Source: Flavobacteriaceae bacterium (GTDB lineage: Bacteria > Bacteroidota > Bacteroidia > Flavobacteriales > Flavobacteriaceae). Taken from it: a stretch of 18,557 nt of DNA. The position numbers and the translations under genes are program-made. Below are positions 1-6,501 of this stretch, one piece after another. Numbering within the stretch: position 1 is the first letter of the stretch; every line of letters starts with the position of its first letter. The notes under the pieces are model-generated. The model did no database searches. It saw only the letters and a list, made by a program, of their open reading frames with translations, and was not told the DNA's origin. The stretch is from NCBI GenBank assembly GCA_021151665.1, contig JAGKWW010000074.1, positions 1 to 18,557 on the forward strand, given 5' to 3'.

Positions 1-46
1 GTATATTGTTTTTTTTTTAATTTTATATATCTAAAAAAATTTTAAC

Positions 47-1099
47 ATGAAAACATTTCTAAAAATTGCAGTTGCTCTTAACTGCTTCGTAGCTTATTGT
101 CAGGAAGTACGTAGCGTTGCCACCCTTACTGACGACCGTAACCTGATAAAAATGGAGATCCCTGCAGCAATAAATGGATCTAACCTCGACCCGGCGGCGA
201 TAAGCAGCGTCAACGTCAATTTTACAGACAGTAAAATAAGTGCAAAAGTTGGTATTCCATTTAAAAAAATCGACAACTATGAGAATCTAAAATATACAGT
301 GTTCCTTTCAGCCAACGTCAAGGCAACAAATGGTGTAGGGACACTGTGGAACGCTGAATCCAAACCCTCTGAATTTGGTTTTAATGGGGGGATGAGTTAC
401 ATGTGGAAACATTACGTCTGGAATAGTGTAAACGCCAACGGTGAAATAATTACCCCCAAAACCTCCGAAAGCTACTATTGGATCAATTTTCGGGGAGGGT
501 TGGATTGGGCCAAGCTGAACATATTCAGACCGGAAAATGGCTATGAGTTTGTAAACAATGAGATTAGAGACCAGTTTGGAAATGCATACATTGCAATAAA
601 CCATTATTACGGTAGCAAGTTGGACAGGCTGAACAGATTCTTCCAGCACATCGCTTCTATTGGGCTAGGGTATGCTAAAACAAATAATTATTCCAACCTG
701 AAAAGCAGAACACTACAGGAAGGGACACTTTTGTATAACGCCGATAGTACTGCCTATAATTCCGTTGTAAAAACGACTGCGGGCAGAATTGGAAATTATG
801 AGGTTTACGAGGGTTTAACAACGTTCGGGGAGTTATTTTGGCCCGTTATTAAGCGTGAACGCGGCAGCATTTACCTTGGTAACCGCTACACTTATTATGC
901 CGTCGGAAAATCGAGGCATATTTCTAATGGGAGTTCTGGCCTTTACTTTAACCTTAAAGAAAAAGACACAAAAAAAGATATCGTTAATTTTTCTGTTGTT
1001 GCGCAATTCGACCACTTAAACGAATCGAAATCTGAAGATTATCTCGACAAGTACTTCTCTGTACTGTTACAGGCCTCTATTCCCTTATCTTTTTACTAA
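47..1099 (+). CDS. Exported protein of unknown function, probable outer-membrane beta-barrel
   Basis: I do not recognise a named family. The 350-residue product begins with a short basic n-region and a hydrophobic stretch (about residues 3-18) ending in a plausible signal-peptidase site before QEV, so it should be exported. The rest is rich in alternating polar and aromatic residues, with many Tyr, Phe, Asn and Gly, no hydrophobic helix, and a last segment ending in LSFY. A C-terminal aromatic residue after an amphipathic strand is typical of proteins inserted into the outer membrane, so a beta-barrel is my best guess; a periplasmic protein is the alternative. The start is the first ATG of the frame and follows an AT-rich stretch. 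The gene stands alone, with a hairpin and tRNA-His on the opposite strand downstream. I see no clear TAnnTTTG promoter in the 46 bases available upstream. Confidence 0.8.
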   Translation: MKTFLKIAVALNCFVAYCQEVRSVATLTDDRNLIKMEIPAAINGSNLDPAAISSVNVNFTDSKISAKVGIPFKKIDNYENLKYTVFLSANVKATNGVGTLWNAESKPSEFGFNGGMSYMWKHYVWNSVNANGEIITPKTSESYYWINFRGGLDWAKLNIFRPENGYEFVNNEIRDQFGNAYIAINHYYGSKLDRLNRFFQHIASIGLGYAKTNNYSNLKSRTLQEGTLLYNADSTAYNSVVKTTAGRIGNYEVYEGLTTFGELFWPVIKRERGSIYLGNRYTYYAVGKSRHISNGSSGLYFNLKEKDTKKDIVNFSVVAQFDHLNESKSEDYLDKYFSVLLQASIPLSFY

Positions 1100-1116
1100 A
1101 GGATTTCCCAAACAAA

Positions 1117-1144
1117 AAACCCTCAGGAATAAACCTGAGGGTTT
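1117..1144 (-). terminator. Rho-independent terminator of tRNA-His, possibly bidirectional
   Basis: A perfect 11-bp stem (AAACCCTCAGG at 1117-1127 and its complement at 1134-1144) encloses a 6-base loop. Read on the minus strand it is followed by a run of six T, and it begins 6 bases after the CCA end of tRNA-His. On the plus strand the T-run is poorer, but the hairpin also lies 18 bases beyond the stop of the upstream plus-strand gene. Confidence 0.8.
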
Positions 1145-1150
1145 GCATTT

Positions 1151-1227
1151 TGGGGTGAATGAGGGGTCTCGAACCCCCGACCTTTGGAACCACAATCCAA
1201 CGCTCTAACCAACTGAGCTACAATCAC
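1151..1227 (-). tRNA. tRNA-His (anticodon GTG)
   Basis: Read on the minus strand, this folds as a tRNA: acceptor GTGATTG / CATTCAC, D-arm stem GCTC/GAGC, anticodon stem TTGGA/TCCAA around the loop TTGTGGT (anticodon GTG), and a T-arm with TTCGAGA in the loop. The discriminator is C and CCA is encoded. The base before position 1 (1228) is G, which fits the extra G-1 that histidyl-tRNA synthetase needs paired with C73. One oddity is a T-T opposition at acceptor pair 5-68. It lies downstream of bshB1 on the same strand but has its own promoter. Confidence 0.95.
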
Positions 1228-1244
1228 CATTTGTTTTGCGAGTG

Positions 1245-1275
1245 CAAATATAGGGTAAGCCCCGCTTTTTTGCAA
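1245..1275 (-). promoter_or_regulatory. Bacteroidota-type promoter of tRNA-His
   Basis: On the minus strand an exact TATATTTG (TAnnTTTG, 1252 to 1245) lies 17 bases before G-1 of the tRNA. A TTG element (1275 to 1273) lies 20 bases further upstream. This spacing matches the -33/-7 promoter of the Bacteroidota primary sigma factor. Confidence 0.7.
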
Positions 1276-1302
1276 CTATCGGCGTAAATTTTTTAAAGGA
1301 AA

Positions 1303-2019
1303 TTACACCAAATCTCCTAAACTGTTCACTGCCACATACCTTTCTACCGTAAAACCCTCGGCATATTCGCTGCCGATAAGCCTGCCAAGGTCGGCCGCGC
1401 GGTACAGGATGCTGTCTTTAAAGTTTTTTGTGGCTATGGGAGTTACGGGGTCGGTACTGTTCGGGTCGTAAAACTGCGAGCTATAGGCCATCAAGGAGTC
1501 GACCTTTATATCCATAAATCCTGTCACGTCGACCACAAAATCGGGCACCAGGTTTTTCCATTGTATGTAATGGTACACCACCTTGGGGCGCCAGGCTTCC
1601 TGCGACATACCGTCAATCTCGGTTTCTATGCGGCGCAGCCCCGATAAGAAGCACGCATCGCTTACCAGCCGGCTACCTTTGCCATGGTCAATATGGCGGT
1701 CATCTACGGCGTTGCACAACACAATATCCGGACGGTATTTACGCAGCGTTTTTATCACTCCCATCTGGTGGGCTTCGTCATTGACAAAAAACCCATCGCG
1801 GAAACGCAGGTTCTCCCGTACTGCCAGCCCTAATATGGCTGCCGCTTTGGCCGACTCCGTATCGCGTATCTCTGCCGAGCCGCGGGTGCCAAGTTCGCCA
1901 CGGGTAAGGTCCACCACGCCAACGGTTTTGCCGAGCGAAACCTCTTTGGCAAGGGTTGCGCCGCAGCTGAGTTCTACATCATCGGGGTGTGCGCCAAAGG
2001 CAAGTATGTCGAGTTTCAT
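1303..2019 (-). CDS. bshB1: Bacillithiol biosynthesis deacetylase BshB1
   Basis: This is a zinc-dependent LmbE/PIG-L-family deacetylase. It is predicted to remove the acetyl group from GlcNAc-malate to give GlcN-malate, the second step of bacillithiol synthesis, in the cytoplasm. The family signature AHPDD is at residues 10-14. Zn ligands by family analogy are His11, Asp14 and His112 (in DRHIDHG, 107-113), with Asp13 as the catalytic base. The 238-residue length and the YSSQFYDPNS segment near residue 180 are characteristic of the BshB1 branch rather than of mycothiol or PIG-L relatives. The ATG start is 45-50 bases after a very good promoter. BshA and BshC are not in the window, so the pathway genes are dispersed. 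tRNA-His follows on the same strand. Confidence 0.93.
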   Translation of the reverse strand: MKLDILAFGAHPDDVELSCGATLAKEVSLGKTVGVVDLTRGELGTRGSAEIRDTESAKAAAILGLAVRENLRFRDGFFVNDEAHQMGVIKTLRKYRPDIVLCNAVDDRHIDHGKGSRLVSDACFLSGLRRIETEIDGMSQEAWRPKVVYHYIQWKNLVPDFVVDVTGFMDIKVDSLMAYSSQFYDPNSTDPVTPIATKNFKDSILYRAADLGRLIGSEYAEGFTVERYVAVNSLGDLV

Positions 2020-2070
2020 TTGTTAAAGCTATAAGCTACCGAGCCGCTAAGCTGCTGAGCAATTGAACCG

Positions 2071-2099
2071 CAAAGGTAAGAAATAGGTACAACAACAAA
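2071..2099 (-). promoter_or_regulatory. Bacteroidota-type promoter of bshB1
   Basis: On the minus strand TTTG (2099 to 2096), 17 bases, then TACCTTTG (2078 to 2071) match both elements of the Bacteroidota primary promoter exactly. The start codon of bshB1 is 51 bases downstream of the -7 element, leaving a leader of roughly 45 bases. Confidence 0.8.
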
Positions 2100-2118
2100 C
2101 TGGTTTTATAGTATCATT

Positions 2119-2226
2119 AGGAGCAGGTATCGCGAGCGCATTTTTACCGGCGTGGTTCCTGCTGTCCGCTGTATCTGCCTTCGCTGCGCTGCGGCAGGAT
2201 GCCGCTTCCATCAGGGCTAAGGGGGA
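2119..2226 (+). repeat. GC-rich interspersed repeat, family B, copy 1
   Basis: About 105 bases beginning AGGAGCAG and ending in a TCAGGGCTAAGGGG-like sequence, with a central hairpin around CTGCC...GGCAG. A second copy with the same start, the same order of blocks (GCGCATTTT, CTGTATCTGCC or similar, GCAGGAT.CCG, TCAGGG.TAAGGG) and much the same length lies at 11303-11407. It contains no ORF. Repeats of this layout are familiar from Flavobacterium intergenic regions. It occupies most of the gap between bshB1 and the next gene. Confidence 0.75.
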
Positions 2227-2272
2227 TGTGGGGCATCTTTACTGGAAAACTAAGATCGGATTAAAATAGTAG

Positions 2273-2292
2273 GGATTACAAGTCCGCGCTAT
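2273..2292 (+). repeat. Half copy of palindromic element, family A
   Basis: GGATTACAAGTCCGCGCTAT matches the right end of the full element (GGATTGCAAATCCGCGCCAT at 2918-2937) at 17 of 20 positions. It is preceded by TAAAATAGT, a block also found inside the full copy. It looks like a deletion remnant sitting just downstream of the orphan gene at 2309-2764. Confidence 0.6.
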
Positions 2293-2308
2293 TTGGGGTA
2301 AAGGTGAC

Positions 2309-2764
2309 TTACTCTGTCGATGTCCTTAAATAATTAATTATATCATCGAATTGACACACTAATTGATTTTGAGATAGACTAAAAGAATCCGATAAACTTT
2401 CAAAGCTTACTAGTTTCTCAGCGTCAAAATTCAGAATGTCAACAGAATGGCCTTGAAACTCGGCTGAGAAGCCATACTCTATTGTTAGAGAATCTGCCTC
2501 TTTTTTTACCTGCAAGTAGCCTATGTATTCATCCCGAAAATCTAATGGAAGCCATACAGTCTCCCATCGTTGTGTTCGAATTGTCTCAATGTGTCTCTCA
2601 AGCAGCCCCACCAATACTAACAACACTTTTTTGTCATCGTCACCTTGTACATTATAATCTAGTGCATAATAATAAGTATCAATTTTAGTACGGTAATTAA
2701 CTTCTTCTATAATGAGTTCTAAAAATGAGTCGTCAATTTTATCTGTGAGTAATTTTATCATCAA
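2309..2764 (-). CDS. Orphan cytoplasmic protein of unknown function
   Basis: I do not recognise this family. The 151-residue product has no signal peptide and no membrane helix. It is acidic, with many Asp and Glu, and reads like an alpha/beta domain with strand-like stretches (DDKKVLLVLVGLLERH near 43-58, YIGYLQVKKEADSLTIEYGF near 80-99) and a C-terminal segment FDDIINYLRTSTE. Coding sequence is clearly more AT-rich than bshB1 next door, which together with flanking family-A repeats suggests a transferred gene. Small acidic orphans of this style are often immunity or antitoxin-like proteins, but nothing in the sequence proves that. No partner toxin is adjacent. The ATG at 2764 is chosen because the frame opens just before it; the codon that follows it is a second ATG. 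Confidence 0.65.
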   Translation of the reverse strand: MMIKLLTDKIDDSFLELIIEEVNYRTKIDTYYYALDYNVQGDDDKKVLLVLVGLLERHIETIRTQRWETVWLPLDFRDEYIGYLQVKKEADSLTIEYGFSAEFQGHSVDILNFDAEKLVSFESLSDSFSLSQNQLVCQFDDIINYLRTSTE

Positions 2765-2823
2765 TTAAAAGTGTAATTTTCCAACATATTTCACGCATTA
2801 AGGACTGATAGGATATCCAATCC

Positions 2824-2935
2824 CGCGGATTTGCAATCTGTGCGTTTCAACCAATCAACAACAATGTATGCCTCCAATCGAGCCTAAAATAGTCAAAATA
2901 TTTTTATGAGCAGGAGCGGATTGCAAATCCGCGCC
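2824..2935 (+). repeat. Palindromic-ended MITE/REP-like element, family A, full copy
   Basis: The left end CGCGGATTTGCAATC and the right end GATTGCAAATCCGCG (finishing at 2933) are perfect inverted repeats of each other. The right end is itself a 7-bp hairpin with a GCA loop (2916-2932). The roughly 80-base interior has no ORF and is AT-rich towards its right end. It shares the left block TTTGCAATCTGTGCG and an internal AAAATA/ATTTTT stretch with the copy at 3853-3981, in the same orientation. The two copies bracket the YCII/HxlR gene pair. Confidence 0.75.
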
Positions 2936-3035
2936 ATAAGGGTTCAAAAGAAACCATCTTTCCCGCCTTACGCGAAAAAGATGGTCGATTGTATTGTTCG
3001 GTCTGTAGATTTTGAAGGATCCTTCAAATTCACAG

Positions 3036-3377
3036 TTACCTTTTTTGAATTGGGCGGACTTCTACGCTGCCCTCTTCATTCAAAATCGGACATCCTTTTG
3101 AAATTTCCACGGCATCGTTAACGTCTTTTGCGTTGACAATTAAGTATCCGCCAACCATGTCATGTCCTTCGGCATAAGTACCATCTGAAACTACTTTTTC
3201 TGAACCTTTCACAATCTTGCCTGAAAGCTGTAGTGCATCGCCTCCGGCAAGAAGTCCCTTTTCTGCCAGTCCGGCCATCCAATCATTCCACGCTTGAATG
3301 ACGTCCATTGCAGCTTGCGAATGAGCCGTGGCAACATGCGTATCGCCACCCCTGAAAATAAGAATAAATTTTTCCAT
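3036..3377 (-). CDS. YCII-related (DGPF-type) small protein
   Basis: A 113-residue protein beginning MEKFILIFRGG, containing NDWMAGLAEKGLLAGGDAL (about 35-53) and the strand GGYLIVNAKDVNDAVEISKG near 76-95. This layout, a ferredoxin-like alpha/beta fold with EKG and GGD turns, is that of YCII-related domain proteins, often annotated DGPF-domain or putative sigma-factor-region proteins. Their reaction is not established; relatives include dehydrochlorinase-like and EthD-like enzymes. The frame is open for 12 codons upstream, but the ATG at 3377 gives the conserved N-terminus and was chosen for that reason. It is transcribed divergently from the HxlR regulator with only 77 bases between starts, so it is a likely target of that regulator. 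Confidence 0.85.
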   Translation of the reverse strand: MEKFILIFRGGDTHVATAHSQAAMDVIQAWNDWMAGLAEKGLLAGGDALQLSGKIVKGSEKVVSDGTYAEGHDMVGGYLIVNAKDVNDAVEISKGCPILNEEGSVEVRPIQKR

Positions 3378-3437
3378 TTTGTTTTTTATTTTTGAACTGC
3401 AAATAAATAGCATTAAAATTAAAACGGAAAGTAGGAC

Positions 3438-3450
3438 ACTTTATATAAGT
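3438..3450. promoter_or_regulatory. Candidate HxlR operator in the divergent promoter region
   Basis: ACTTTATATAAGT has inverted ACTT/AAGT arms around five A/T bases and ends 4 bases before the ATG of the HxlR gene, followed by a further AAGT. Position and symmetry suit autoregulation, but the arms are short and the site is inferred only. Confidence 0.35.
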
Positions 3451-3454
3451 AAGT

Positions 3455-3844
3455 ATGGAAAATAATACCAATATTGATAATCAGTCAAATGAGAACGAAA
3501 AAAAATTTGTCTTTGATGAAAATACTTGTCCCGTAACGGCCACGATGAAAGTTTTGGGAGGCAAATGGAAGCCTATTTTGATCAATGCCATCTACTTTAC
3601 GGCGCCAGCGAGGTTTGGCGAGCTAAAACGCAGTGTAAGAGGGATTACGCAATCGATGCTTACCCAGCAGCTAAGAGAATTAGAAAACGACGGTATTATC
3701 AGCAGAAAAATTTATGCCGAGATTCCCCCAAAGGTAGAATACACTTTAACGGAGTTTGGACTTACCTTGTCGCCCGTGATACAGACAATGGCTCAATGGG
3801 GAGAAGAATTCAAACTGAATAAAAAAAAGATTCAAAGTAAATAA
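3455..3844 (+). CDS. HxlR-family winged-helix transcriptional regulator
   Basis: A 129-residue DNA-binding protein. After a polar 20-residue N-terminus comes the family hallmark: CPVTATMKVLGGKWKPIL (Cys25, then GGKW at 35-38), the recognition-helix region RFGELKRSVRGITQSMLTQQ and the wing KVEYTLTEFG. HxlR proteins bind as dimers and often sense electrophiles or oxidants through the N-terminal Cys, controlling a neighbouring gene. Here the divergent YCII-like gene is the obvious candidate. The start ATG immediately follows the candidate operator, so the mRNA may have a very short leader. The pair lies between two direct copies of the family-A element, which suggests it could have moved as a unit. 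Confidence 0.9.
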   Translation: MENNTNIDNQSNENEKKFVFDENTCPVTATMKVLGGKWKPILINAIYFTAPARFGELKRSVRGITQSMLTQQLRELENDGIISRKIYAEIPPKVEYTLTEFGLTLSPVIQTMAQWGEEFKLNKKKIQSK

Positions 3845-3852
3845 GGAATGTC

Positions 3853-3981
3853 CCGATAGCGCGGCTTTGCAATCTGTGCGCTTTAGTCACAATTGTACAT
3901 TGTCAACGTGTAGCTATTCAGCGCGCCAAAATAACCAACATTTTTTTTTGATAGGCATGGAGTGTAAATTCGCGCTATCGG
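3853..3981 (+). repeat. Palindromic-ended MITE/REP-like element, family A, second full copy
   Basis: CCGATAGCGCG at 3853-3863 and its exact complement CGCGCTATCGG at 3971-3981 form 11-bp terminal inverted repeats. Next to the left end is CTTTGCAATCTGTGCG, nearly identical to the left block of the copy at 2824-2935. The interior is AT-rich with a run of nine T near 3941-3949 and no ORF. It begins 8 bases after the HxlR stop. Confidence 0.75.
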
Positions 3982-4027
3982 AGGAATCCCAATTTATAAC
4001 TTATAATTCAAAATTTAAAACAATAGA

Positions 4028-4070
4028 GAGATGTCTCCACTCCGCTGCGCTGCGGTCGACATGGAAGAGC
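4028..4070 (+). repeat. Interspersed repeat, family C (GAGATGTCTCCAC type), copy 1
   Basis: A GAGATGTCTCCACT...GGTCGACATGGAA block. The same block recurs at 5921, 6092 and 11169. It is preceded by an AT-rich module (AATTCAAAATTTAAAA-like, 4003-4022) that also precedes or follows several other copies. Non-coding. Confidence 0.75.
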
Positions 4071-4071
4071 A

Positions 4072-4321
4072 TCGCCTACTTTGTGTAAATTGGTGTAATT
4101 CGTGGCTGAAATCTCTGCAATCTTTGCGGCTCCTTTGCGCATTTCTGTGAAATCGTTAACCACAAAGGACACAAAGGCAACACTAAGGTCAAACTCTCTG
4201 CGCATCTCTGCGCCTCCTTCGTGTATCTCTGCGAAATTTCTAACCACAAAGGACAAAGGCAACACTAAGATCACACTCTCCGCGAATCTCTGCGGCTTCT
4301 TCGTGTATCTCTGCGAAACAA
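4072..4321 (+). repeat. Interspersed repeat, family D, about three tandem units
   Basis: Three successive units end in CTCTGCGAAA or a close variant. The second (from 4158) and third (from 4242) both start AACCACAAAGGACA and share AAAGGCAACACTAAG, then a CTCTGCG..ATCTCTGCG block and TTCGTGTATCTCTGCGAAA, at roughly 82-base spacing. Weak ORFs on both strands here are repeat translations. Related blocks lie at 6197-6309, 6384-6500 and 11513-11706. Together with families A, C and an AT-rich tail (4324-4356) it accounts for the whole 518-base gap. Confidence 0.75.
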
Positions 4322-4362
4322 CCTCTTCAAAATTTAAAATCCACCATTCAACATAATGACGC

Positions 4363-5415
4363 TCACAGCACCCTCCGCATCGTCATGCTCTTGTTAACAG
4401 TCTCAATGAATTCCTTTTCGGGGTCGCTGCCTTCTGTTACACCGCAGCCGATGTAGAGGTTGGCAACATTGCCGTCGAGGCGCAGGCAGCGAAGGTTAAC
4501 GAAAAGGTCAGTGCATGCCCCTTGCTCTTCGCTACTAATATTCAGCTCTCCAAGGAAGCCGGAATAATAATTGCGGTCGTAGCCTTCATTTGTAATAATA
4601 AAGTCACGCGCGGCAGCTTTCGGGAGTCCGCATACGGCGGGTGTGGGGTGCAGAGCATTGACAGCATCGCCTACGGTTGTGCCCGGTTTAAGTTCCGCCC
4701 TAATGTCCGTTTTTATATGAACGATATTCCCCGCCCGGAAGGTGTACGGCCTTGTAGTTTCTATATTTGCTGCAATCCCGTGAAGTTCTTGCGTAATGTA
4801 GTCGGTAACGAAGCGCTGTTCCTGCTGTTCCTTTTCGGGCCATACGGCTTCCTGCCCGTCGGCATAAAGCTGCGTACCGGCCAACGCTACGGTATGAATG
4901 GTATTGCCCTCCGCCTTTAGTAATTGCTCGGGCGTTGCACCCATCCACAGCCCCGAGGCAGGATGGTAAAAACAATAGCGCATCGCCTGCGGGTACGCTG
5001 ACAAAAGCCGGCCAAATATCTCGGTAACCGAATGATCGGTAGCAACCGCTTCCGTTCGCGACAGCACGAGTTTCTCAAACTCGCCGTCCTTAATTTCCGC
5101 CACACCTTTCGCAACCAACGCCTCAAAATGCGCTTTGGCGTTTTCGTCAATTTGCGGCGATTTTATATCTGTGGCAAACGGCACAGGGGTAAGCTGGGCC
5201 GACATCCGGTCGGAAACCTGATCCGGGATAAAGCATGTTACCTCTTCGCCGAAGGGCGCAAATACAAATCCGCTCTCAGTAAAATTGGCAAGGGTATGTG
5301 CAGTGCTGTCTTTTTGAAAAAGGGCATTCAGTACATTGCTCCCCGGCTTGGCATAGGCGGCAAACGGACGCCCATCCTTAACCGACTGGTGTATCTTTAG
5401 TAAAATTTCTTCCAT
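4363..5415 (-). CDS. menF: Isochorismate synthase (menaquinone pathway)
   Basis: A chorismate-binding enzyme of about 350 residues, predicted to isomerise chorismate to isochorismate with Mg2+, the first committed step of menaquinone synthesis. Family landmarks (numbered from the ATG at 5415): EKLVLSR near 114-120, with the conserved Lys that acts as general base in MenF/EntC; GATPEQL at 159-165; the HPTPAVCGLPK block near 256-266; and GCGVTEGSDPEKEF near 324-337. The N-terminal part is shorter than in E. coli MenF, as is common in this phylum. A GTG three codons upstream (5424) abuts the menI stop, so the start is uncertain between GTG 5424 and ATG 5415; ATG is preferred. The adjacency to a MenI-type thioesterase supports menaquinone rather than siderophore or salicylate synthesis. 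No menD or other men genes follow; a repeat mosaic does. Confidence 0.9.
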   Translation of the reverse strand: MEEILLKIHQSVKDGRPFAAYAKPGSNVLNALFQKDSTAHTLANFTESGFVFAPFGEEVTCFIPDQVSDRMSAQLTPVPFATDIKSPQIDENAKAHFEALVAKGVAEIKDGEFEKLVLSRTEAVATDHSVTEIFGRLLSAYPQAMRYCFYHPASGLWMGATPEQLLKAEGNTIHTVALAGTQLYADGQEAVWPEKEQQEQRFVTDYITQELHGIAANIETTRPYTFRAGNIVHIKTDIRAELKPGTTVGDAVNALHPTPAVCGLPKAAARDFIITNEGYDRNYYSGFLGELNISSEEQGACTDLFVNLRCLRLDGNVANLYIGCGVTEGSDPEKEFIETVNKSMTMRRVL

Positions 5416-5423
5416 GGCCGCCA

Positions 5424-5870
5424 CTACTCTTCTTTCTTTTCGCCACGTGTTTTACGCGGAAGCACCATGTTCGTGATCTTGCACAGCGATATCAGCCTGC
5501 CCTGCTCATCGGTCACTTTTATTTCCCACAGGTGAATGCTCCTGCCCTGGTGCACGATGCGGGCGGTTCCCGTCACCATACCTTCGCGCTTACTGCGCAG
5601 GTGGTTGGCCGCTATCTCAATACCGCGCACTTCCTGAAGTTCGGGGTTTACGAACAGCAACGATGCTGCACTGCCTACGCTTTCGGCAAGGGCAACGGTT
5701 GCCCCGCCATGCAGCAATCCCATGGGCTGGTGCACGTGCGGCGTAACGGGCATAGTAGCCTCGAGGAAGCCTTCGCCGGCATCGGTGTATACAATGCCTA
5801 GCGTATCCATTAGCGTATTCCTGCAGTAATCGTTGCACATTTTCAGCGCTTTTTCTTTATCGAATGCCAT
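5424..5870 (-). CDS. menI: Hotdog-fold thioesterase, probable 1,4-dihydroxy-2-naphthoyl-CoA hydrolase
   Basis: A 148-residue PaaI/YdiI-type hotdog protein. GLLHGGATVALAESVGSAAS (51-70) contains the HGG motif and Glu63, which corresponds to the catalytic Glu of E. coli YdiI (MenI). The segment VRGIEIAANHLRS near 81-93 is the matching central strand region. MenI hydrolyses DHNA-CoA to DHNA in menaquinone synthesis. The gene directly precedes isochorismate synthase on the same strand, its TAG touching the possible GTG start of the next gene, so the two are almost certainly cotranscribed and probably translationally coupled. That neighbour is the main reason to prefer MenI over a phenylacetyl-CoA thioesterase. 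The C-terminus is highly charged (KTRGEKKEE). Confidence 0.88.
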   Translation of the reverse strand: MAFDKEKALKMCNDYCRNTLMDTLGIVYTDAGEGFLEATMPVTPHVHQPMGLLHGGATVALAESVGSAASLLFVNPELQEVRGIEIAANHLRSKREGMVTGTARIVHQGRSIHLWEIKVTDEQGRLISLCKITNMVLPRKTRGEKKEE

Positions 5871-5893
5871 TTAGTTTTGGTTTTTTGGAAATG

Positions 5894-5901
5894 TAAAAGT
5901 A
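5894..5901 (-). promoter_or_regulatory. Possible -7 element of the menI-menF operon
   Basis: TACTTTTA on the minus strand matches TAnnTTTG at all but one base and lies 23 bases before the menI ATG. No good TTTG is visible at the right distance upstream, so this is weak. Confidence 0.3.
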
Positions 5902-5920
5902 CAGGATTTCGAATAATAGT

Positions 5921-6048
5921 GCGATGTCTCCACTACGCTACCTCGGTCGGAACCTAACGCAGTGGTTTGGCGAAGCCAGATGGAACGTAGCATTCATCCG
6001 ACGCGAGTGTTGTTCCATTTCGAATGCAGCGCAGCGAAATTGAAAAAT
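5921..6048 (+). repeat. Interspersed repeat, family C, fold-back copy 2
   Basis: It begins GCGATGTCTCCACT, continues with ACCTAACGCAGTGGTTTGGC and GATGGAAC, then the reverse arm GTGTTGTTCCATTTCGAA and an AATTGAAAAATCCC tail that roughly mirrors the start. A copy sharing the CCTAACGCAGTGGTT insert lies at 6092. An AT-rich module (CAATTAAAATTTAAAATTC type) follows. Confidence 0.7.
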
Positions 6049-6091
6049 CCCAATTAAAATTTAAAATTCATATTTAAAATAACAAATACTT

Positions 6092-6163
6092 GAGATGTCT
6101 CCACTCCGTTGCACTCCGGTCGAAACCTAACGCAGTGGTTCGGCGAAGCCACATGGAACAGCC
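6092..6163 (+). repeat. Interspersed repeat, family C, copy 3
   Basis: GAGATGTCTCCACTCCGTTG, CGGTCGAAACCTAACGCAGT, GGCGAAGCCACATGGAACAG: nearly the same left arm as copy 2, without the right arm. Confidence 0.7.
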
Positions 6164-6196
6164 CTTTCTTTGCAAAATAATAATAACATCAAAAAT

Positions 6197-6500
6197 CCAC
6201 GAAGCAGACACGAATTTTACAACGTTAACCTTGAAAATCAGCGGAATTCGTGTCAAAAAAGCTTTGCGAATCTCTGCGTATCCTCTGTGTATCTCTGTGA
6301 AAAATTTATAGCCTCAAAAGCAATATAGCCTCTCGACTGCGCTCGAGGTGACAAGCCACCTCTAAGATTCTTCGCGAAATAAATAACCACAAAGGCCACA
6401 AAAGATCACAATGTTCGCAAGGTCATCCGTGCTAATTGTGCAATTCGTGTCAAAGAGGCTTTGCGAATCTCTGCGGCATCTTTGTGTATCTCTGTGAAAT
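6197..6500 (+). repeat. Interspersed repeat, family D, two blocks with a small palindrome between
   Basis: Two blocks, 6197-6309 and 6384-6500, both contain AATTCGTGTCAAA..GCTTTGCGAATCTCTGCG (with small differences), then a GTGTATCTCTGTGAAA end. Between them is the palindromic CTCGACTGCGCTCGAG (6331-6346) followed by GTGACAAG, a short relative of family C. No gene is supported here. Confidence 0.7.
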
Positions 6501-6501
6501 A

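Noticed and set aside
1..46. Promoter for the first gene
   Set aside because: The sequence is AT-rich but has no clear TAnnTTTG with a suitably placed TTTG.
1583..2026. 147-codon open frame on the plus strand
   Set aside because: It is antisense to bshB1, low-complexity Ser/Arg-rich, and has no family features.
4008..4356. Open frames on both strands with KTTKDTKATLRSNS-like text
   Set aside because: They are translations of family D repeats, which carry no stops in some frames.
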